Shown: one piece after another, positions 6,222 to 11,035 of the stretch
Layout: every line of letters begins with the position of its first letter
Position numbering within the stretch: the stretch's first letter is position 1
NCBI RefSeq assembly: GCF_020829685.1
Contig: NZ_JAIVFR010000117.1
Location: 1-11,035, forward strand
Source of the DNA: Nostoc sp. CHAB 5715
GTDB taxonomy: Bacteria > Cyanobacteriota > Cyanobacteriia > Cyanobacteriales > Nostocaceae
DNA: 11,035 nucleotides
Direction of reading: 5' to 3'
The notes under the pieces: generated by a model
The model's database searches: none
Told to the model about the DNA's origin: nothing
The model's input: the letters and a program-made list of their open reading frames with translations, nothing else
Program-made: the position numbers and the translations under genes

Positions 6222-6357
6222 GCAATACGCTTGGGTTCAGCCCAAAAATTAAATTATGTAGGTTGGGTTGAGGAACGAAACCCAACGTTTTCAAGCCATT
6301 GTTGGGTTTCACGACCTTCAACCCAACCTACAATTATTCTTAACCCAAGCGTATTGT
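6222..6357. repeat. Large nested palindrome (about 135 bp)
   Basis: The outer arms CAATACGCTTGGGTT (6223-6237) and AACCCAAGCGTATTG (6342-6356) are exact complements. Inside, GTAGGTTGGGTTGAGG (6258-6273) pairs with 6315-6331 with a one-base bulge, and GAAACCCAAC (6277-6286) pairs with GTTGGGTTTC (6301-6310). The whole can fold into one long hairpin with internal loops. There is no gene inside. The GTAGGTTGGGTTGAGG core resembles a palindrome common in cyanobacterial spacers (from memory, not checked). Confidence 0.85.
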
Positions 6358-6393
6358 CTTATCGAGGGTTTGTTGCTAAAGTGCCATCAACTG

Positions 6394-6549
6394 CTAATAT
6401 ATTCGCTTCAGGAGCATATTTAGCCTTGCTTCAAAATGTAAACTAGTTACTCCATCCTCTACAATTTCTACGATCTTACCTAATCTGGACATCAGTACAG
6501 CTAGACCACAGGCAAAAGCTTCAGCGATAGTTAAAGTTATATGTGTAAC
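6394..6549 (-). pseudogene. Relic of a GT4-family glycosyltransferase (C-terminal motif region only)
   Basis: About 50 minus-strand codons between an in-frame stop (6550-6552) and TAG (6394-6396) read ITLTIAEAFACGLAVLMSRL and GKIVEIVEDGVTSLHFEA. This is the donor-binding signature of GT4 glycosyltransferases (usual form LxxxEAFACGxPVIASxxGGxxEIVxDGxxGxLF). The upstream catalytic and acceptor domains are absent, the usual P of GLPV is A, and after LHFE the frame decays. A further short open stretch APEANILAVDGTLATNPR sits in another frame (stop at 6359-6361). It follows the MurB-like gene by about 57 bases on the same strand, so a GT gene probably once belonged to this operon. Confidence 0.75.
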
Positions 6550-6606
6550 TTATTTTTGCAAAAACTCAAACTTTAAGCATTATGTAGTATTTTTGGCAGC
6601 AACTAA

Positions 6607-7452
6607 TTAATCAATGGTAATTAGTTCGAGAGCAATTTTTTGTCTAGTTATAAAATGCAAAATCTTAGCTATTGTAATCAGCATAATTATTGAATAGCTA
6701 CTTTGTGATTTAGCGACTATCCAGTTACTAGTTTTAGCTGAAAACATAGCTTTCCCTATAGATAGACCTTTGAGCTTTTCAAGTATTGCATAGTTAGCAG
6801 CTTTGAATACCGAGCCACAGTTAGGTGCTGTATTATCTTGATGTTCTTTTGCCCAAATTTGCCTTGAAGTTAGAGGATTTTCGGTGAATTCTGTTGGTTC
6901 AAACTTGAAAATTGCACTCAATATAAGTTTTGAGTGTATACCAGTAAACATAGTTTCTCGATAATCTCGTACAATTTGACTATTTTCAAGTGTTTTTATA
7001 CATCCATCTTCAAAGAAGGTTACACTTTCAACAAAGTCGTATATTGTACATCCATGTTGTCTTCCTCTACCAGCGTTCATTGCTAATGCACCACCAATAG
7101 TTGCTGGTACAGATGCAAGATAATAGAAAGAATTCATGGAGTTTTGATAACAATACTTTAATACTTCCATCACTGAAGCAGAAGAAGATACTTCAAGTCT
7201 GTTATTAGGTAAAGGATTTGTGTACTTAGGTAGTTTATTTTTCAGTATCAATGATTGGATATTTTTTTTAACAAACAGCGTGTTAGAGCCATTTCCAATT
7301 ATATAAATCTTTACTTTGTTTTCTTTGGCCCAATTACAGTACTCCTGAAGGTCATCTACACTATTGATCTCTCCTACTCGCTCAAAGTAATGTTGTGTTC
7401 TATAGTGCGATAGACTGTTTGATGTTAAAGACTCAATCTTTAAATTAGACAT
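6607..7452 (-). CDS. murB: Divergent MurB-like FAD-dependent reductase (UDP-N-acetylenolpyruvoylglucosamine reductase family)
   Basis: MurB reduces UDP-GlcNAc-enolpyruvate to UDP-MurNAc using FAD and NADPH. This 281-residue form keeps the family framework: IIGNGSNTLF (51-60) and ASVPATIGGALAMNAG (113-128) for FAD binding, YRETMF (164-169) with the catalytic-type Arg165, NCGSVFK (211-217) with the proton-donor Ser214, and a C-terminal Glu276 in ALELITID. It departs from the norm where PGT is PAT, where the HAxFIVN segment is TSNWIVA, and where the final Gly is missing. The ATG at 7452 is chosen because the MurB N-terminus starts just after it; AAGGAG lies 14 bases upstream, a long spacing. An upstream TTG at 7527 or ATG at 7509 would add 25 or 19 unusual residues. 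It follows the pyruvyl transferase by 105 bases, so it is more likely a polysaccharide-cluster paralogue than the housekeeping murB. Confidence 0.85.
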   Translation of the reverse strand: MSNLKIESLTSNSLSHYRTQHYFERVGEINSVDDLQEYCNWAKENKVKIYIIGNGSNTLFVKKNIQSLILKNKLPKYTNPLPNNRLEVSSSASVMEVLKYCYQNSMNSFYYLASVPATIGGALAMNAGRGRQHGCTIYDFVESVTFFEDGCIKTLENSQIVRDYRETMFTGIHSKLILSAIFKFEPTEFTENPLTSRQIWAKEHQDNTAPNCGSVFKAANYAILEKLKGLSIGKAMFSAKTSNWIVAKSQSSYSIIMLITIAKILHFITRQKIALELITID

Positions 7453-7557
7453 CTTAACTCTTTCTACTCCTTTTGGATTTTTGAGAAAGATAAACAGTTT
7501 GCTTATCATTTTGCAAATACGGCACAACCATAAAATGACCTATTTTTAAAGGATTCG

Positions 7558-8715
7558 TTATTCTTTCTTACTGATTTCATCCAACATTACTTTACTGTTA
7601 CTATTGATCGCTCCTTGTAAAATAGCTTCAATTAAATGTTTTTTTGATTCGATAATTTTTGATTCTAAAATACTAGATACTGATTCATAGTCAATATCAA
7701 AGATTTGCTTGTTCAATAATTGAGGTTTTAATTTCTCCGAAAATATACGGTTTGTTAAGCCAAAATCATTAAGCAAATCTCTTACCTTATTTGATTTATC
7801 ACTAGGAAGAAATACTGTAAAAGGTTTATGAAAAATAATAGAAAACACAGTGCCGTGAAAAGTATTAGTCACGATATAAGATGCTTCACTATGTAATCCA
7901 ATCCATTCTTTTGGACTAGCACTTTCTAAATTTACTTGTGCTAACCGTTGATATGTACCGACTGAAACTATAGTTAGATTTTGCTCCTCTGCCAGGAACT
8001 TTATAAAATCTTCTTCCTCTGCTTCTATGTCAGCTTGAACATACAATAGAAGATATTTATTTGTTATTTTTGGAGGATTTTTAAGTGCATCATACTTAAT
8101 TAAGAAAGTAGGATCTAAAACTTTTATCGCTTTTTTATTGCATTCATTAGCAATAACTTCTCGACTATTAGAATCACGAACTAAAATGGTTTGAAACTGA
8201 TTAATCAATGTACATATTTCTTGTTGATAAATCCCTAATTTTGTGGTATTACCAAAACTTGCTGCATAACTTATCTTACGAGTAGTTTTATTGCTAACAA
8301 AATCTAAAAAGAAAGAAGAATTATACCCTCTAAATGAATCTATACACCATATTTGGTCACTGCCACATATTACTACATCATACTTATCATGATAGTATTT
8401 CAAGCCTTTTTTATCATAAAATCTTTTATGGCTTAACTTAACATGAGAGAGCAGGAAGCGTCTGATTTTCCAATATCTTAAAATATAAATCAAAGATTTT
8501 TCATTAATCCGAATTTTCTTACTTTCACTAGTGCTAGACTTTACCCTTTTGATCGGAAGTAAAGGTCTGAAATACATCCATGCTATTTTAAGAGGCCGAT
8601 AGTCTATTATTTCAACATCATAGCCTTGACTGTTAAGAAAACTCCAAAGAGCACAAGCCTGGAGTGTTGCTCCGTAATTGTCTACATGGTGAAAAGTTAG
8701 AATTCCGATTTTCAT
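7558..8715 (-). CDS. Polysaccharide pyruvyl transferase family protein
   Basis: Members of this family (CsaB/WcaK-like) move the pyruvyl group of phosphoenolpyruvate onto sugars of surface polysaccharides, usually as a ketal. The 385-residue protein has the typical landmarks in order: KIGILTFHHVDNYGATLQA (2-20), CGSDQIW (117-123), KISYAASFG (147-155), VLDPTFLI (199-206), SPKEWIGL (267-274) and TNTFHGTVFSIIFHKPF (283-299), the last holding the conserved His of the active-site loop. Length matches the family and there is no signal peptide, so it is cytosolic and probably acts on lipid-linked repeat units. The start ATG at 8715 has GGGAG five bases upstream. It lies between the Wzx-like flippase and the MurB-like gene, on the same strand, with no terminator seen in the gaps. 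The sugar acceptor cannot be told from sequence. Confidence 0.92.
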   Translation of the reverse strand: MKIGILTFHHVDNYGATLQACALWSFLNSQGYDVEIIDYRPLKIAWMYFRPLLPIKRVKSSTSESKKIRINEKSLIYILRYWKIRRFLLSHVKLSHKRFYDKKGLKYYHDKYDVVICGSDQIWCIDSFRGYNSSFFLDFVSNKTTRKISYAASFGNTTKLGIYQQEICTLINQFQTILVRDSNSREVIANECNKKAIKVLDPTFLIKYDALKNPPKITNKYLLLYVQADIEAEEEDFIKFLAEEQNLTIVSVGTYQRLAQVNLESASPKEWIGLHSEASYIVTNTFHGTVFSIIFHKPFTVFLPSDKSNKVRDLLNDFGLTNRIFSEKLKPQLLNKQIFDIDYESVSSILESKIIESKKHLIEAILQGAINSNSKVMLDEISKKE

Positions 8716-8720
8716 CTTTG

Positions 8721-8726
8721 CTCCCT
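8721..8726 (-). promoter_or_regulatory. Ribosome binding site AGGGAG of the pyruvyl transferase gene
   Basis: AGGGAG on the minus strand lies five bases before the ATG at 8715 and supports that start. The rest of the 190-base gap (8716-8905) is very A+T-rich; I see no clear promoter or terminator in it. Confidence 0.6.
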
Positions 8727-8905
8727 TTGATAAACTATGAATTTCGTCTTAAATGTGATAGCCCAAATTTTTGGCTAATTAAATTAATTTTATGAGATTG
8801 GATAGATTGAATTTTTATGTTAAATATCATAGCTTAAAGTATATTAAATTAATTCATAAAGATATATTTAAATTTTATTTATACATAACAAAGCTTATAC
8901 TTTGC

Positions 8906-10387
8906 TTATACTTTTCTTTTGATTTTAATATTCAAACTTTCTCCTAAGTCAAGTAGCCGTCTGAAAAGCTTGGGCGATATTACTGAGAGAGTAAGAATAT
9001 AAATCGAGATCCCGAATATCGCTGAAACACCTAGTAACATCCATGCTTCAAGAGATTTCCCTAAGAAATATTTAGTAGTTAATATAGTTACAACCATTGC
9101 TCCAGAAGCGACTAAAGGTACTATGTATAAACGCAGATAGTTGTTTAAATTTATCTTAATAAGTTTATTAATAGCTAATAACGAAATAGGTAATATTAAA
9201 TAACTACGAACTACATAAGCAGAAGCAACAGCTACAATACCTAATTTGACTACCAGAACAAAACCGATGACATTAGTAACTGTATTGATAACTTGTATCC
9301 ATAGCCTCCACGAAGGTTTGCCTAGCGCCAGAATTACACAATTGTTATAAATGAAAATCAGAAGAATAGGACCACTAAGAGATAGGATTTGCAATACTGG
9401 AACGCTCTCAATCCATTGCTCACCAAAAAATACTTTTATAAATTCAGTTGCTAATACTGGTACACAAATATATATTGGGAAAGCAATGAGACTTGTGAAC
9501 TGAGTAGTAGTATAGAAAGCGCTTATTAATCGTTCTGGTTCTGCCTGTAACCTAGAAAATATTGGTAGCGCAACCTTAGTTGTAGTACTGATTAAAATCT
9601 GCATCATTACTAGCAGCAATTTGTAGGCAACCGAGTAATAACCTAATGCAACTAGTCCTAGATAGTAGCCAATTAGTAAGTTATCGGCTCGGCGATTGAA
9701 AAAGTTAATGATGTTAAACGCAGATATATTAATACCAAAGGTAAAAAGTTCTTTAGCATGTATGACAGAAAATTGGAATCCTGGTCGCCAATCGCTAACT
9801 CGCCACAAGACTACAACCTGTATTAAACTACTTGATAGTTGTTGACCTACGATACTCCAAACGCCAAAGCCTAAAAAAGCCATCCAAACGCCAACTATTC
9901 CACCTATTATCACTGCCAATAGTGAGCGGATTGCTAAACTTTTGAAGGCAAACCGACGTTCAAGAATCGCTTGCTGCACGCTGCTCAATCCATTAAATAT
10001 AAAGCTTATAGATAAGCATTGAATAATTGGTACTAACTGCGGCTGTTTAAAGAAATCAGCTGTTAATCCGGCACCAGCAATACTTAATACAGTTAAAAGT
10101 ATACTGATTCCTAAAGTTGTCCAGAATGCAGTGTCTAAATGCTCTGAATCTATCTCTTGACGTTGGATAATTGCGACAGAGAATCCTTGATCAACAAAAA
10201 TTTGTACAAATTCAATGAATATAGATGCTAAAGCAATTAAACCAAAAGTTTCTGGATTAAGTAAACGAGCTAGAATAAAGAAAACAAATAAAGAGACTGC
10301 TTGGCGTCCCCAACTTTCTATAACAGTCCAAATTACACTCTTAACGGCTTTTTGTCGTAAGTTTGATGAATCTTTAGATGATTCCAT
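8906..10387 (-). CDS. Wzx-type polysaccharide flippase (MOP/PST superfamily, WzxC/TuaB-like)
   Basis: This 493-residue integral membrane protein probably flips lipid-linked oligosaccharide repeat units across the inner membrane. It has 12-14 hydrophobic helices spread over its length. Family marks are the N-terminal KSVIWTVIESWGRQ (16-29), LARLLNPETFGLIALASIF (39-57), DQGFSVAIIQR (66-76) and the central ADNLLIGYYLGLVALGYYSV (234-253). The tail is basic and cytoplasmic (KIKIKRKV-like end). The ATG at 10387 is taken because the hydrophobic helices begin soon after it; no good ribosome binding site is visible. It is the first gene of a minus-strand group with the pyruvyl transferase and MurB-like genes, which fits a Wzx/Wzy-dependent exopolysaccharide pathway. 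The Wzc-like protein at the left edge could act in the same pathway. No Wzy polymerase is present in the window. Confidence 0.93.
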   Translation of the reverse strand: MESSKDSSNLRQKAVKSVIWTVIESWGRQAVSLFVFFILARLLNPETFGLIALASIFIEFVQIFVDQGFSVAIIQRQEIDSEHLDTAFWTTLGISILLTVLSIAGAGLTADFFKQPQLVPIIQCLSISFIFNGLSSVQQAILERRFAFKSLAIRSLLAVIIGGIVGVWMAFLGFGVWSIVGQQLSSSLIQVVVLWRVSDWRPGFQFSVIHAKELFTFGINISAFNIINFFNRRADNLLIGYYLGLVALGYYSVAYKLLLVMMQILISTTTKVALPIFSRLQAEPERLISAFYTTTQFTSLIAFPIYICVPVLATEFIKVFFGEQWIESVPVLQILSLSGPILLIFIYNNCVILALGKPSWRLWIQVINTVTNVIGFVLVVKLGIVAVASAYVVRSYLILPISLLAINKLIKINLNNYLRLYIVPLVASGAMVVTILTTKYFLGKSLEAWMLLGVSAIFGISIYILTLSVISPKLFRRLLDLGESLNIKIKRKV

Positions 10388-10743
10388 TACATAGTTTACC
10401 GATTAAAGAACCTACAGGTATAGCTTTGATATTGCTGGCTATGAGCAGTTGGATTATTTCTTTTCACGCCAATCAGTTACACCTTATTTTATTTAGATTT
10501 TAGTTATAATTAAAGTTTTTTACTCCGAAAATAACATAAAAACTAAGTAAGGCAAGGCAATGATTACCGTAAAGAAAAACATTTTTGAGCTTAAGTAATT
10601 GTTCTTAGAAGAGTCTACCACAATCTTCTTGTAAATTTGCAGCAATTCAAGAAACTATTAGCATAAAATTTACTGATGAGCCAGACTATTGAATTTTCAT
10701 ATAAAACGCCCTGTTACTTATACTTTATGGTTTTGAGTGGTAT
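10388..10743. other. Non-coding spacer upstream of the flippase gene
   Basis: No credible gene is visible on either strand. Only A+T-rich sequence and very short open frames are seen, such as ATG at 10560 with 12 codons after AAGGCAAGGCA. A TATAAT at 10505-10510 on the + strand has no gene near it. The flippase promoter must lie here, but I cannot place it. Confidence 0.4.
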
Positions 10744-10840
10744 TTACAGCAGTTTTCATGTATTTGAACCACATCTGTTGTAGGGGTTTAGCATTGCTAA
10801 ACCCCTACCGCGTGGTCTATTTACCTGAAAATAGCTGTAA
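10744..10840. repeat. Fold-back palindrome with perfect 13-bp core hairpin
   Basis: The core GTAGGGGTTTAGC (10780-10792) pairs perfectly with GCTAAACCCCTAC (10796-10808) around the loop ATT. Outer arms TTACAGC...TTTTCA...GTA...ACCAC (10744 onward) and GTGGT...TAC...TGAAAA...GCTGTAA (ending 10840) are imperfectly complementary, so the whole 97 bp folds back on itself. There is no gene inside. It is probably a dispersed non-autonomous repeat. Confidence 0.8.
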
Positions 10841-10911
10841 GTTTGCTAATCAGTTGTTAAGACAACATAAAATTTTTGATTTTTTTGGTTACTAGAGTTT
10901 ATCTGTGTGTT

Positions 10912-11026
10912 TCAATCAATAATCTTGTGTTCCACAGAATACATATTCCCTTTGCTTTTTCTTAATCCCCAGTCTCGTTTTCCTGTTGCATAACTCTCCA
11001 CAAGAGTAGCGGCACTATTTATCGGC
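10912..11026 (-). CDS. Possible 3' end of an unknown gene, cut by the window edge
   Basis: A minus-strand frame is open from the right edge to a TGA at 10912-10914 (about 37 codons) and reads PINSAATLVESYATGKRDWG then LRKSKGNMYSVEHKIID. The composition looks protein-like, and SYATGKRDW faintly recalls the YAAGERDF opening of cyanobacterial pentapeptide-repeat proteins. There is no further support. It may be a chance open frame or a relic. Confidence 0.25.
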
Positions 11027-11035
11027 AGATCGGAA
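11027..11035. other. Illumina adapter-like bases at the right edge
   Basis: The last nine bases, AGATCGGAA, equal the first nine of the standard Illumina adapter; on the minus strand the window starts TTCCGATCT, the usual adapter end next to an insert. They are probably not genomic. Confidence 0.6.

Noticed and set aside
5965-6321. Minus-strand 118-codon open frame
   Set aside because: It runs through the tRNA gene, its promoter and the large palindrome, so it is a chance open frame.
10388-10505. Short + strand frames upstream of the flippase
   Set aside because: Frames such as GIALILLAMSSWIISFHAN are under 45 codons, lack a ribosome binding site and show no family motif.

Overview
The window looks like chromosomal DNA from a filamentous, probably heterocyst-forming (Nostocales-type) cyanobacterium. 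The evidence is the HIP1 octamer GCGATCGC (six copies between 1725 and 3483), intergenic spacers packed with palindromes of the kind common in these genomes, and gene families typical of the group (SpoIID/LytB-like exported protein, polysaccharide chain-length tyrosine kinase, cyanobacterial conserved membrane proteins). The genus is an inference. The right edge ends in nine bases identical to the start of an Illumina adapter, so the window may be a whole assembled contig.

Left part (1-3181, + strand). A 5'-truncated Wzc/GumC-type polysaccharide co-polymerase with a BY-kinase-like ATPase domain is closed by a strong intrinsic terminator (1627-1664). A 400-base spacer follows, holding a frameshifted minus-strand ORF remnant (1674-1972) and a short palindrome. 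Then comes an exported SpoIID/LytB-domain protein with its catalytic Glu in place.

Middle part (3182-6122). A minus-strand membrane protein of unknown function carries two winged-helix-like segments that look like internal copies. Its promoter side opens into a 0.9-kb non-coding spacer (4556-5481) made almost entirely of structured DNA: a branched hairpin, an inverted-repeat-bounded 274-bp element enclosing a hairpin and six to seven 21-bp palindromic tandem repeats, and a purine/pyrimidine inverted repeat. A small coiled-coil protein of unknown function (5482-5961) follows behind a consensus -10 box. It ends at a bidirectional terminator shared with a minus-strand tRNA-Gln(UUG), which has its own good promoter.

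Right part (6123-11035, minus strand). A surface-polysaccharide gene group reads right to left: Wzx-like flippase, polysaccharide pyruvyl transferase, divergent MurB-like flavoprotein, then a short relic of a GT4 glycosyltransferase. It is visibly A+T-rich and has no HIP1 site. With the truncated Wzc-like gene at the left edge, most of the window serves synthesis, export and decoration of cell-surface glycans. Large palindromes (6222-6357 and 10744-10840) bracket this block. The most interesting items are the nested repeat element at 4803-5076, the pairing of a pyruvyl transferase with a second-type MurB, and the glycosyltransferase relic.
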